Shown here: in pieces, positions 44,973-53,449 of the stretch
Layout of the letters: each line of letters starts with the position of its first letter
Numbering within the stretch: the first letter of the stretch is position 1
Made by a program: the position numbers and the translations under genes
Assembly: GCF_029601685.1 (NCBI RefSeq)
Contig: NZ_JARRIR010000003.1
Coordinates: forward strand, 248,001 to 312,000
Length of the DNA stretch: 64,000 nucleotides
Source: Metarhizobium sp017305935
Lineage (GTDB): Bacteria; Pseudomonadota; Alphaproteobacteria; Rhizobiales; Rhizobiaceae
Direction of reading: 5' to 3'
The notes under the pieces: generated by a model
What the model was told of the DNA's origin: nothing
The model's input: only the letters and a program-made list of their open reading frames with translations
The model's database searches: none

Positions 44973-46223
44973 TCATTTCCCCTTCGCGTTCATCTGCTGA
45001 TAGGCTTCGGAGAAATAGGCGAGGAAGACGTCGAGCATGCCGTTGGCATTGGCCTCGGTCTTGGCTTCCCAGCGGGCGACGAAGGTTTCCCAGGCCTTGG
45101 CCTTGCGGTTGGAGAAGGGCGATTGCGCAACCTTGGCTTCCACCGCCTCCGGCGAGAGGTCGTCGAGCAGGCGGGCGAGCGCCCGCTGCATGGCGGCATA
45201 GGTGGCCATTTCGTGGCGCTTCAAGTCGGCGAAGGCCTGGATGAAGGCGCGCTGGCCGTCGAGATAGCCGAGGCGATCGCGGCTGAGCATGGCCTCCAGC
45301 GCTTCCGAGGCGCCCGGCAGAAATTTCAGCGGATTGTTGTCCTGTGCGCCGATCATGGTGCGGTCGGCGGTCTTGACCATCGCGCGCGCCGAGGCTCGTG
45401 CCTTCAACAATTGCGCCACCTCGTCGGACACGGTCAGCATCATCGCGCCGATTTCGCGGAACAGTTCGGCCGCATCGCGATTGGCGAGCATGTGCGGTGA
45501 AAGCTGCGCGCCGTCGCAGAAGGCGGCGAGCAACCGTTCCTCCCGCCCGGCGGATGCGGCCGGCGGCCGGCGGGCGAAGGGATCGGCCTGCGGCTCCGCG
45601 GCCGGCGGAATGGGAATGGCCGGCTGCGGCGGCAAGCCACCGGCTGGGCCCGGGCGCGGATAGGCCCCGAAGGCACCGCGATCCGGCGAAACGGACCCAT
45701 TGTCGGGCGGCGCATTGCGCGCAGCGGGCATGTCGATATGGGAGTCGACGAAATCCGGCAGTTTCTGCCGTGCCGCCGGCGGCTGGAAATCGCGCCGGTT
45801 CATGGGCGGCGCAGGCGACGGCCGGCCGGCGCCCCAGATATCCTCTTCGTCGTCGTCCCCCCAGGGGTTGTCGGCGGCCACGGGCGGAGCGGCAAAGCCG
45901 GCCGCCTGCGACAGGCGCACGAGGATGACATAGGTGCCGATGGTCAGCACGTCGCCGTCGCGCAGCAGATAGGGGCTTTTCACCCGCTGCTGGGCGCCGT
46001 TGACGAAGGTGCCGTTGCGGGAGATGTCGTTGAGCAGATAGCCGTCCGGCCCCGGCGCGATCTCGCAATGCCGGCCGGAAATATAGAGCTGCGGATCGGC
46101 CAGCGCCCAGTCACGGAAGGGATCGCGGCCGATCTCGAAGCGACCGCCGTTTGCGGTATAGCTCGTCGGCCCGCCATCCGGCAGGCGATCGATATTGGTG
46201 ATCGTCAGCGTGATCGTCTGCAT
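44973..46223 (-). CDS. tagH: T6SS FHA-domain protein TagH (Fha/ImpI)
   Basis: A 416-residue protein with an N-terminal forkhead-associated domain: RFEIGRDPFRDWALAD (28-43), SGRHCEI (49-55) and NGTFVNG (70-76) bind phosphothreonine. A Pro/Ala-rich linker is followed by a C-terminal TagH domain (LLAAFCDGAQLSPHMLA, TMIGAQDNNPLKFL, ARWEAKTEANANGMLDVFLAYFSEAY). It is the receptor of the PpkA/PppA switch. The ATG at 46223 starts the FHA domain; a longer open frame to the left lacks support. It is divergent from vgrG. Confidence 0.92.
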   Translation of the reverse strand: MQTITLTITNIDRLPDGGPTSYTANGGRFEIGRDPFRDWALADPQLYISGRHCEIAPGPDGYLLNDISRNGTFVNGAQQRVKSPYLLRDGDVLTIGTYVILVRLSQAAGFAAPPVAADNPWGDDDEEDIWGAGRPSPAPPMNRRDFQPPAARQKLPDFVDSHIDMPAARNAPPDNGSVSPDRGAFGAYPRPGPAGGLPPQPAIPIPPAAEPQADPFARRPPAASAGREERLLAAFCDGAQLSPHMLANRDAAELFREIGAMMLTVSDEVAQLLKARASARAMVKTADRTMIGAQDNNPLKFLPGASEALEAMLSRDRLGYLDGQRAFIQAFADLKRHEMATYAAMQRALARLLDDLSPEAVEAKVAQSPFSNRKAKAWETFVARWEAKTEANANGMLDVFLAYFSEAYQQMNAKGK

Positions 46224-46278
46224 GGTCCATGTCCTTCCCGGATGACGGGGCGAGTGGGCGATCTCCCGAGGATACTTC

Positions 46279-46306
46279 ACTATAAAACCGCCGGGCCTGC
46301 AAACAA
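46279..46306 (-). promoter_or_regulatory. Predicted promoter of tagH
   Basis: On the minus strand TTGTTT (46301-46306), a 16-base spacer and TATAGT (46279-46284) lie in the 253-base divergent gap between tagH and vgrG. The rest of the gap holds nothing else I could identify. Confidence 0.4.
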
Positions 46307-46476
46307 CGTTCTTGGATCGGCCGCTTCGGACTTGCTTTTTTTCTTGCGATGGCGGCAAATATTGGCGACCGGCGATCGCCCGCGCGACGATACGGCCTTT
46401 TCGAAAGTGCATCCGAAAGTGAAGGCCGGCTTTCGAGCACGCGCTCCGGGCCGGAATGGCGCCGGAGACTTTGACC

Positions 46477-48477
46477 ATGACGGTTTTGCCGCGACAGGGG
46501 AAGCGCGCAGCGGTTCTCACCACAACCAAGGAGGCCGATTACCTCGTCGTCTCCCGCTTCGACGGTTCCGAAGCGGTGAGCGAGCTGTTCGAATACCGCG
46601 TGGAAGCGCTGAGCACGAAGGAGGACATCGACTTCGACGAGCTGCTCGGCAAGCATATGACCCTGACGCTGAACAGCATAAACGGCGTGCAGCGCAAGTT
46701 CGACGGCATCCTCACCGAGACGCAATGGCTCGGCATGCGCGATCACTTTTACGCCTACCGGCTGGTGCTGCGGCCGTGGTTCTGGCTGCTGGCGCATCGC
46801 AGCGATTGCTTCATCTTCCACGATTCCACCGTGCAGGACATCGTCAACGCCGTGTTCGGCCGGCATGGTTTTTCCGATTTCGAGGATCGCACCGGCGGCT
46901 CCTATCCGAAGCTGGAATATTGCGTGCAATATCGCGAAAGCGACATGGCCTTCGTCGCGCGTCTGCTGGAGGAATTCGGCATCGGCTATTTCTTCGAGCA
47001 CAAGGAAGGCAGCCACAAGCTGATCCTGGTCGACGACAACTCGAAATTCGAGACCGCGCCCGGCGGCAGCCGCCCCTATCGGCCGCTGGAGGGCCAGGAC
47101 CGGCGCATGGAGGAATGTTTCGACCACTGGATCCCCGAGCGGCGCTTCACCTCCGGCCGCGTCACCATGCGCGACTATAATTTCAAGACGCCGAATGCGC
47201 AGATGCAGGCGGATTATTCCGGCCTCGGCTCCTACGAGCATGCCGATCAGGAAGTCTACGACTATCCCGGCCGCTACGAGAAGCAGCCGGACGGCAAATC
47301 CGCCGCCACCTGGCGGCTGCAGGCCGAGGAGGCGCTGGACAAGCGCTGCATGGCGACCGGCAATTGCGTGACGCTCGCCCCCGGCCACACCGTCACGCTG
47401 ACCGACCATCCGGTGCCGAGCTACGATACCGAATATGTGCTGCTGCGCGCCCGGCACAGTTTCGTCTCGCAAAGCTATCGTTCCGGCAGCGGCGCGGGCG
47501 GCGAGGAAAGCTATGACGGGCAATACGAGCTGCTGGCCAGCGACATTCCCTTCCGCCCGCCGCTAACCACCCGCAAGCCGCTCATCCACGGGCCGCAGAC
47601 GGCCCTCGTCGTCAGCCCTTCCGGCGAGGAGATCGATTGCGACGAATACGGCCGCATCCTCGTGCGCTTCTTCTGGGACCGGAAAGGCGATCATTCGATC
47701 CGCTGCCGCGTCAGCCAGAACTGGGCCTCGGCCAAATGGGGCGGCATGGTCATCCCGCGCGTCGGCATGGAGGTGATCGTCGAATTCCTCGACGGCGACC
47801 CGGACCGGCCGCTGGTCACCGGTTGCGTCTACAACGCCAACAACATGCCGCCAAACGTGCTGCCGGCCCACAAGACGCGCTCGGTTTTCATGAGCTCGAC
47901 CCATCGCGGCAGCGGCTTCAACGAGGTCCGCTTCGAGGACGAGAGCGGCGAGGAGGAAATCTGGGTCCATGCCCAGAAATACATGAACACCGTGGTCGGG
48001 TCGCAGGAAACCCACGCCGTCGGGGCGAGCCGCGACACCACCATCGGCGCCTCGGATTCCGAAACCGTGGGCGGCGAGAAGGATGTGACGGTCGGCTCGA
48101 ATTTTCGCGAGGCGATCGGCGCAAGCTATCACCTGACGGTCGGCAGCGACCGTGCGCAAAACATCGGCAAGGATGACAGCCTCTCGGTCGGCGGCAGTTC
48201 CAGCATCGATGTCGCCAGGGCGCAGCATGTCCATGTCGGCGCCAGCTATTACCTCAAGGCCGGCACCGCCATCGTCATCGAGGCCGGCGCCACCATGTGC
48301 CTGCAGGCCGGCGGCAGCTATATCACGCTGAGCCCCGCCGGCATCCAGATCGAGGGGCCGATGGTGCGGATCAATTGCGGTGGCGCCCCCTTCCAGGGCG
48401 TGCCCGTGCCGAAGAAGGCAGCCGACAAGACCAAGGGGCCGCACGCCAAGCGTTACGACCGGTCCTTCAAGAAATAG
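46477..48477 (+). CDS. vgrG: T6SS spike protein VgrG (TssI)
   Basis: A 666-residue VgrG. The N-terminal half is the gp27-like module (FDGSEAVSELFEYRVEALS, YCVQYRESDMAFVARLLEEFGIGYFFEH), then the gp5 OB-fold (DEYGRILVRFFWDRKG, ISCRV-like SIRCRVSQNWASAKWG), then a C-terminal beta-helix with repeating VG motifs (AVGASRDTTIGASDSETVGG). It ends soon after the helix (INCGGAPFQ), so it has no toxin extension; it instead would carry the PAAR-toxin encoded 30 bases downstream. ATG 46477 has GGAG 11 bases upstream and gives the family N-terminus better than 46456. Confidence 0.94.
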   Translation: MTVLPRQGKRAAVLTTTKEADYLVVSRFDGSEAVSELFEYRVEALSTKEDIDFDELLGKHMTLTLNSINGVQRKFDGILTETQWLGMRDHFYAYRLVLRPWFWLLAHRSDCFIFHDSTVQDIVNAVFGRHGFSDFEDRTGGSYPKLEYCVQYRESDMAFVARLLEEFGIGYFFEHKEGSHKLILVDDNSKFETAPGGSRPYRPLEGQDRRMEECFDHWIPERRFTSGRVTMRDYNFKTPNAQMQADYSGLGSYEHADQEVYDYPGRYEKQPDGKSAATWRLQAEEALDKRCMATGNCVTLAPGHTVTLTDHPVPSYDTEYVLLRARHSFVSQSYRSGSGAGGEESYDGQYELLASDIPFRPPLTTRKPLIHGPQTALVVSPSGEEIDCDEYGRILVRFFWDRKGDHSIRCRVSQNWASAKWGGMVIPRVGMEVIVEFLDGDPDRPLVTGCVYNANNMPPNVLPAHKTRSVFMSSTHRGSGFNEVRFEDESGEEEIWVHAQKYMNTVVGSQETHAVGASRDTTIGASDSETVGGEKDVTVGSNFREAIGASYHLTVGSDRAQNIGKDDSLSVGGSSSIDVARAQHVHVGASYYLKAGTAIVIEAGATMCLQAGGSYITLSPAGIQIEGPMVRINCGGAPFQGVPVPKKAADKTKGPHAKRYDRSFKK

Positions 48478-48507
48478 GAGCGCCGGGATGAGCAAGGACA
48501 CCTGCCC

Positions 48508-49266
48508 ATGAAACCGGCGGCCAGACTGGGGGACATGCATACCTGCCCGCTGGCGACGCCCGGCACGCCGCCCATTCCCCATGTCGGCGGGCCGATCATG
48601 CCGCCCTGCTATCCGCCTGTCATGGTCGGCAACCAGCCGGCGGCCCGGGTGGGCGACATGTGCATCTGTGTCGGCCCGCCGGATGCCATCGTCGAGGGCT
48701 CGATGGGGGTGTTGATCGGCAACCAGTTCGCCGCCCGCATCGGCGATGCGACGGCGCATGGCGGCGTCATCACCGCCGGCTTGCCGAGCGTGCTGATCGG
48801 CGAAACCGGTGGCGGCGGCCATGGGCTGGCGAGTGCGGTCGCCGACATCAATCCGGCAAACAGCACCATCAATTGCGGCAATATCATCGATGCCGCCGCC
48901 GCCCGTCTCAACGGCAGCGACCCGGATGCCGCCGCCCCCGCCGGCCAGGACGGCACCTTTCCGCAGATCGAGCAGCGCTTCGGCACGACTTTGACCTGGG
49001 GCTCGGATTTCCAGAGCGCCTTCGACGCCGTGCGCGCTGGCGGCGACGGCACCATGGCGGTGGTCGGCATCGGCTATTCCGGTGGGCGCGGCTCGCATGT
49101 GGTGCTGCTCGCCAATGACGGCGGCTCGGTCGGCATCGTCGAGGGGCAGGATTGGGGCGCGGGCAATCCGCCGGAGGCGATCACCGATGTCAATCGCGCG
49201 AACACTCGCTACAATTCTGATGGCGGCAGCAATATCGGCTGGGGCATCGTCCCGCCCCGCCCCTGA
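48508..49266 (+). CDS. PAAR protein with C-terminal papain-fold (Tox-PL-like) toxin domain
   Basis: A 252-residue specialised T6SS effector. Residues 1-95 are a PAAR spike-tip domain (RLGDMHTCP, GGPIMPPCYPPVMVGNQPAA, RVGDMCICVGPP, IGNQFAARIGDATAHGG). Residues about 115-225 resemble the papain-like toxin fold: INCGNIIDAAAARLNG with Cys123, AGGDGTMAVVGIGYSGGRGSHVVLL with His197, and VGIVEGQDWG with Glu212 and Gln214 where the third catalytic residue is expected. Such domains act as cysteine proteases or glutamine deamidases. The gene lies between vgrG and a likely immunity gene, which supports an antibacterial effector. The target is unknown. Confidence 0.75.
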   Translation: MKPAARLGDMHTCPLATPGTPPIPHVGGPIMPPCYPPVMVGNQPAARVGDMCICVGPPDAIVEGSMGVLIGNQFAARIGDATAHGGVITAGLPSVLIGETGGGGHGLASAVADINPANSTINCGNIIDAAAARLNGSDPDAAAPAGQDGTFPQIEQRFGTTLTWGSDFQSAFDAVRAGGDGTMAVVGIGYSGGRGSHVVLLANDGGSVGIVEGQDWGAGNPPEAITDVNRANTRYNSDGGSNIGWGIVPPRP

Positions 49267-49285
49267 AACGAACAGGAACGGCACA

Positions 49286-49576
49286 ATGGATGTCCACAAT
49301 GCAGCGGAAGCCGAAACCATCTTCAGGACGAAATTCCTGTCGACGCTGAAGCATGATTTCGTGGTGCTGGAAACCCAGGAGCACGATTTCGGCTGGGTGT
49401 TCCTCTACACCACCCGCCGCTATGTCGAGACCAAGGATCCGAGCACGCTGGTGCCCGGCAGCGGTCCGGTCGTCGTGCTGCGCAACGGCGACGTCGTGCC
49501 GCTTACCACCTCCGCGCCGCCGGACATGGCGATCGCCGCCTTCGAGGCGGACTGGCGCAAGGCGCAGGGGCGATAG
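49286..49576 (+). CDS. Predicted Imm35-like immunity protein
   Basis: A 96-residue cytoplasmic protein with the layout of the Imm35/YrhB family: FGWVFLYTTRRYVET (36-49, Trp37 and Tyr41), then VPGSGPVVVLRNGDVVPLTT (56-75) and a C-terminal helix ending FEADW. Members neutralise toxins of polymorphic and secretion-system loci. It starts 19 bases after the PAAR-toxin stop with an AGGAACGG site, the expected place for a cognate immunity gene. Confidence 0.72.
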   Translation: MDVHNAAEAETIFRTKFLSTLKHDFVVLETQEHDFGWVFLYTTRRYVETKDPSTLVPGSGPVVVLRNGDVVPLTTSAPPDMAIAAFEADWRKAQGR

Positions 49577-49587
49577 GCGTTTTCAAC

Positions 49588-49637
49588 GCCGCCTTCGCCC
49601 CCGGAACCCGCGATTTTCCGGCGTCGCGGAAGGCGGC
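49588..49637. other. Long inverted repeat after the immunity gene
   Basis: Perfect 9-base arms GCCGCCTTC (49588-49596) and GAAGGCGGC (49629-49637) enclose 32 bases that contain an inner CCGG/CCGG pairing. A smaller GGCGTT-TTC-AACGCC hairpin (49576-49590) overlaps its left side. It marks the border between the T6SS effector genes and the permease gene. No T run follows, so a factor-dependent end or a repeat element is possible. Confidence 0.5.
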
Positions 49638-49715
49638 CTTGCGGTAATACCCTGGGGTTATTGGCTTCGGCCCCGCTTTCGCCGACTCTCGCTCCCTCAT
49701 CTGGAGGAGGGGAAC

Positions 49716-51047
49716 ATGACAGAATCCATCAAACTCGACCGCACGCTCGGCCTGTGGTCCGTGGTGCTGTTCGGGCTGGCCTATATGACGCCGATGATCG
49801 TGTTCGGCACGTTCGGGGCGCTGGCCTCCGTCAGCGCCGGCACGACGGCCATGGCCTATTTCATCGCGGCGGCGGCGATTTTCCTGACGGCGGTCAGCTA
49901 CGGCATCATGGCCAGGGTCTATCCGGTCGCCGGCTCGGCCTATACCTATGCCCGCAAGTCGCTGAATTCCGGCGCCGGCTTTCTCGTCGGCTGGGCGGTA
50001 CTGCTCGATTATTTCTTCCTGCCGATGGTCATCTGGCTGATCGGCGCGGCCTATCTCACGTCGGCCTTTCCGACCGTGCCGGCCTGGATGTGGATCGTCG
50101 GCTTCATCGTGCTGACCACCGCCGTCAACGTCGTGGGCATCGCCTTCGCCAACCGGGTGAACGTCGTCCTGATGCTGGTGCAGCTTTCGGTGCTGATTGC
50201 TTTCGTGGCGCTGGCCGCGCGTTATGTCGTCGCCCTCAACGGCGTCGGCGGGCTCGCTTCGGTGCGGCCGTTCTTCGAGCCTGGCGTGCCGTTCGGCGCC
50301 TCCGTCGCGGGTGCGGCGATCGCCGCCTATTCCTTCCTCGGCTTCGATGCCGTCTCGACGCTGACCGAGGAGACCCGCGACCCGACCCGCACCATGCCGA
50401 AGGCGATCATGATCATCGCCGTCATCGGCGGCCTGATCTTCACCGGCTCGGCCTATATCACCCAGCTTGCCCATCCCGGCGGCGAATTCGCCTCGGTCGA
50501 TTCCGCCGCGACTGAAATCGCGCTGATGATCGGCGGCGACCTGTTCGTCACCGTCTTCCTGGCGACGCTGGTGGTGGCGCAGTTCACCTCGGGTCTCGCC
50601 GCGCAAGCCAGCGTCGGCCGCCTGCTGTTCGCCATGGGCCGCGACGGCGTGCTGCCGGCCGGCATCTTCGGCAGGCTGCATGAGACATGGCGCACGCCGG
50701 TCATGAACCTCGTCGTCGTCGGCATCGTCGGGCTTCTGGCGCTGACGCTCGACGTCACCACCTCGACCTCGTTCATCAATTTCGGTGCGTTCCTCGCCTT
50801 CACCGCCGTCAACGTCTCGGTGATCGCGCTTTATCTGAAGGGGAATGCCGTCGTGCGGCCGCTCGGTCCTCTCGTCGGGCTGCTCGTGCCGGTGGCGGGC
50901 GCGCTGTGCGATCTCTTCCTGTTGTGGAACCTCGACGGCAATGCCAAGCTGCTCGGCCTCGCCTGGCTGGCGCTCGGCATCTGCTATCTCGCCTATCTCA
51001 CCCGCTTCTTCCAGACGGCGCCGCCGGAAGTGGAATTCGTCGAGTGA
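49716..51047 (+). CDS. APC family amino acid/amine permease
   Basis: A 443-residue transporter with about 12 membrane segments, starting LDRTLGLWSVVLFGLAYMTP, the APC-superfamily first helix, and AAYSFLGFDAVSTLTEETRDPTRTMPKAI, the conserved segment of the family. It resembles the PuuP/YjeH-type amino acid and polyamine transporters. An excellent GGAGGAGG site precedes the ATG at 49716. Its stop codon directly abuts the LuxR gene stop on the other strand. With the amidase gene beyond, it may import an amide or the product of amide cleavage. Confidence 0.88.
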   Translation: MTESIKLDRTLGLWSVVLFGLAYMTPMIVFGTFGALASVSAGTTAMAYFIAAAAIFLTAVSYGIMARVYPVAGSAYTYARKSLNSGAGFLVGWAVLLDYFFLPMVIWLIGAAYLTSAFPTVPAWMWIVGFIVLTTAVNVVGIAFANRVNVVLMLVQLSVLIAFVALAARYVVALNGVGGLASVRPFFEPGVPFGASVAGAAIAAYSFLGFDAVSTLTEETRDPTRTMPKAIMIIAVIGGLIFTGSAYITQLAHPGGEFASVDSAATEIALMIGGDLFVTVFLATLVVAQFTSGLAAQASVGRLLFAMGRDGVLPAGIFGRLHETWRTPVMNLVVVGIVGLLALTLDVTTSTSFINFGAFLAFTAVNVSVIALYLKGNAVVRPLGPLVGLLVPVAGALCDLFLLWNLDGNAKLLGLAWLALGICYLAYLTRFFQTAPPEVEFVE

Positions 51048-51815
51048 TCAGCGACGGCTGAGAAAGAGATGGAACAGTTCCGCCTGGCTGGAAATGCCGA
51101 GCTTGGCATAGGCCTGGCGGCGGTGGACCTTGACGGTGTTGGGCGAAAGCCCCAGCGTCGCGGCGATGGAATAGGAGGAGTGACCCTTGAGAATGAGGGT
51201 CACGATCTCAAGCTCCCGCTTCGACAGCAGCGGATGGCTGATCGCTGCCGCCGCCTGGTCATCGCCGGCCGTCGGGCTGAAGCGCTCGAACCAATGCCGC
51301 TCGGCCAGCGCCTGCACCAGCGGCGCGGCACTTTCCAGCCGGGCGATGTCGCGGCGCGAAAAGGCCGGCACCGCGCCGATGCGCGACAGCGACAAGACCG
51401 CATCGGCATGGCGCAGCCGCAGGATGAAGCCGACCTCGTCGAGAATGCCGGTCGCCTGATAGTGGCGGCGGTAATATTCCGTCTCAGTAAACCGGTCCGG
51501 CGCCAGTCGCCGCATGACCAGCAAGCCCCGGCGCCCGCTGCGAACCGCATCGTGGAAGGGATCGACGATATAGGCGCCGGCGAGATAGTGGTCGACGATG
51601 GTGGTGCGGTCGCCGACGATGCGCTCATTGTCGAGATCGAAGGCCTTGCCGCCAGGCGCATAGGCAAAGCCGTTCATCATCTCGAAGGGGACGAGTTGTT
51701 TCAGCGCGTCTTCAAGCGCTGCCGGAAAGCCGGGTTCGCCAAGCGCCGTCACCGCCCCGGCAAGCGCCGCGTTCCAGTCATCGATATAGCCCACCGCGCC
51801 CGTCTTTGCCGTCAC
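51048..51815 (-). CDS. LuxR family transcriptional regulator
   Basis: A 255-residue protein with a C-terminal LuxR/GerE helix-turn-helix (LSKRELEIVTLILKGHSS, SIAATLGLSPNTVKVHRRQAY, residues about 195-250). The N-terminal 180 residues do not match acyl-homoserine-lactone or response-regulator receiver domains; no phosphorylation-site pattern is seen. It is flanked by the permease (convergent) and the amidase (divergent, 105 bases apart) and probably controls them. Confidence 0.87.
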   Translation of the reverse strand: MTAKTGAVGYIDDWNAALAGAVTALGEPGFPAALEDALKQLVPFEMMNGFAYAPGGKAFDLDNERIVGDRTTIVDHYLAGAYIVDPFHDAVRSGRRGLLVMRRLAPDRFTETEYYRRHYQATGILDEVGFILRLRHADAVLSLSRIGAVPAFSRRDIARLESAAPLVQALAERHWFERFSPTAGDDQAAAAISHPLLSKRELEIVTLILKGHSSYSIAATLGLSPNTVKVHRRQAYAKLGISSQAELFHLFLSRR

Positions 51816-51920
51816 GTCTATCCCCCGTCGCGGGCAAAGCCGCCTTTTTACCTTCCCCGAATCGTGAAAACGCGCGCTTGCTCATTGACTTGAATTTTTC
51901 CTAGCACGGAGTCCGCCGCC

Positions 51921-53351
51921 ATGCAGTCCGTTTCTGAAGACCCTATCCATCCGCTCGACCTGCCGGCAATGGAAATCGCCGCCGGCATTCGCACCGGCCG
52001 GTTTTCCGCCGAGGCGGTCGTTTGCGAATCCCTGCGGCGGGCGAAGATCGTCGACGGCGCGCTGAACGCCTTCACCCTGCTGCGCGAGGAGGCGGCACTT
52101 GCCGCCGCGCGCGCGGCCGACCTGCGCATCGCCAGCGGCGAAGACGTGCCCCCGCTGCTCGGCGTGCCCTTCGCCGCCAAGGATCTGACGCCGACGGCCG
52201 GCGATCTCACCACGCTCGGCTCCTGGACGCGCGGCGACTGGGTGCCGCAGGAGACGGCATTGTGCATCCGCCGGCTGGAGGCGGCCGGCGCCATCCTGAT
52301 CGCCAAGACCACGACGCCGGAATTCGCCCATTCCAGTTTCACCGCCAGCCCGCGCTGGGGCATCACCCGCAATCCCTGGGATGCGACGCGCACCAGCGGC
52401 GGTTCCTCCGGCGGCTCGGCGGTGGCGGTGGCGACCGGCGTCGTTCCCTTCGCGGAGGGCACGGACATGGGCGGCTCGGTGCGCATTCCCGCCGCCCTTT
52501 CCGGCGTCGTCGGGCTCAAACCCAGCCTCGGGCGCATTCCCATGACCATCCTGCCGAGCGTCTTCGACAATATCTCGCATTTCGGGCCGCTGGCGCGGAC
52601 GATCGCCGACGCCACCGCTTTCATGGCCGCCACGTCAGGGCCGGACGATGCCGACATCGCCTCGCTGCCGCTCACCTTTTCGGCGGAGCGGGCCGGCGCG
52701 GGCGCGCTTGCCGGCCGGCGTTTCGCGCTCTCGCTCGATCTCGGCTATTACGGCGTCGAGGCGCCGGTTCGGACCGCGATTCTTGCGGCGGCGGACAGGT
52801 TGCGTGCCGCCGGCGCGGTGGTCGAAGAGGTCGAGATCGGCTGGACGCGGGCGGTCAATGACGGCTGGTTCGATCTCTGGTGCGTGTTCATGGCCGCCTA
52901 TTTCGGCGAGACGCTGCCCGCATACCGGGAGCGGATGGACCCGATCGTCGTCGATCTCATCGAGCGCGGACAGGGCATGAGCGCCGTCGCCTACAAGAGG
53001 GTCGAATTGTTGCGCACCGCCATGTGGCGCGATCTCGCCGCCATCCTGGCCCGTTACGATGCGCTTCTCTGCCCGACCTGCGCGGTGACCGCGCCGCCGG
53101 CCGAGGCCGATGACAACGATTACGCCGCCGATCTGCCGGACGGGCGGCTGGCCGGCCTCGACATGACCTGTCCGTTCAACCTGCTGCCACAATGCCCGGC
53201 CCTGTCGGTGCCGGCGGGGCTGGCGGGGGGCATGCCGGTCGGGCTGCAGATCGTCGGCCGGCGCTTTGCCGACGAGGCGGTGCTGTCGCTCGGCGGCGCG
53301 ATCGAGCGGACGCTCGGGACCGGCGGACGGGCGCCCGGCTGGCGCTGGTAA
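51921..53351 (+). CDS. Amidase signature family hydrolase
   Basis: A 476-residue amidase with the Ser-cisSer-Lys triad: Lys87 in GVPFAAKDL, cis-Ser162 in TSGGSSGGSAVAVATG and nucleophile Ser186 in TDMGGSVRIP. The C-terminal NLLPQCPALSVPAGLAGGMPVGLQIVG is standard. It is a different sequence from the amidase at 20259-21710. Its GGAG site is 10 bases before the ATG. Partner genes are the LuxR regulator and the APC permease; the substrate is unknown. Confidence 0.88.
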   Translation: MQSVSEDPIHPLDLPAMEIAAGIRTGRFSAEAVVCESLRRAKIVDGALNAFTLLREEAALAAARAADLRIASGEDVPPLLGVPFAAKDLTPTAGDLTTLGSWTRGDWVPQETALCIRRLEAAGAILIAKTTTPEFAHSSFTASPRWGITRNPWDATRTSGGSSGGSAVAVATGVVPFAEGTDMGGSVRIPAALSGVVGLKPSLGRIPMTILPSVFDNISHFGPLARTIADATAFMAATSGPDDADIASLPLTFSAERAGAGALAGRRFALSLDLGYYGVEAPVRTAILAAADRLRAAGAVVEEVEIGWTRAVNDGWFDLWCVFMAAYFGETLPAYRERMDPIVVDLIERGQGMSAVAYKRVELLRTAMWRDLAAILARYDALLCPTCAVTAPPAEADDNDYAADLPDGRLAGLDMTCPFNLLPQCPALSVPAGLAGGMPVGLQIVGRRFADEAVLSLGGAIERTLGTGGRAPGWRW

Positions 53352-53449
53352 GCCGGCTGGCCGGCAAGGGCCGCCATCGCGACGATAGGCCTGTTTTCTT
53401 TCGGGAACGGTATGTTAGGCTGGAAGCGTTCACCGGCCACGGAGATGGG

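Noticed and set aside
44947..44976. Nine-codon mini-ORF after tagH as a separate gene
   Set aside because: Too short to call a gene; kept only as a possible translational-coupling element.
36793..46223. TssJ lipoprotein candidate in the 57-residue lipoprotein gene
   Set aside because: TssJ is a folded beta-sandwich of over 120 residues; this mature protein is about 40 residues.
48488..48511. Short frame starting ATGAGCAAGG just before the PAAR gene
   Set aside because: It ends after seven codons and overlaps the PAAR start; it only supplies the AAGGA site.
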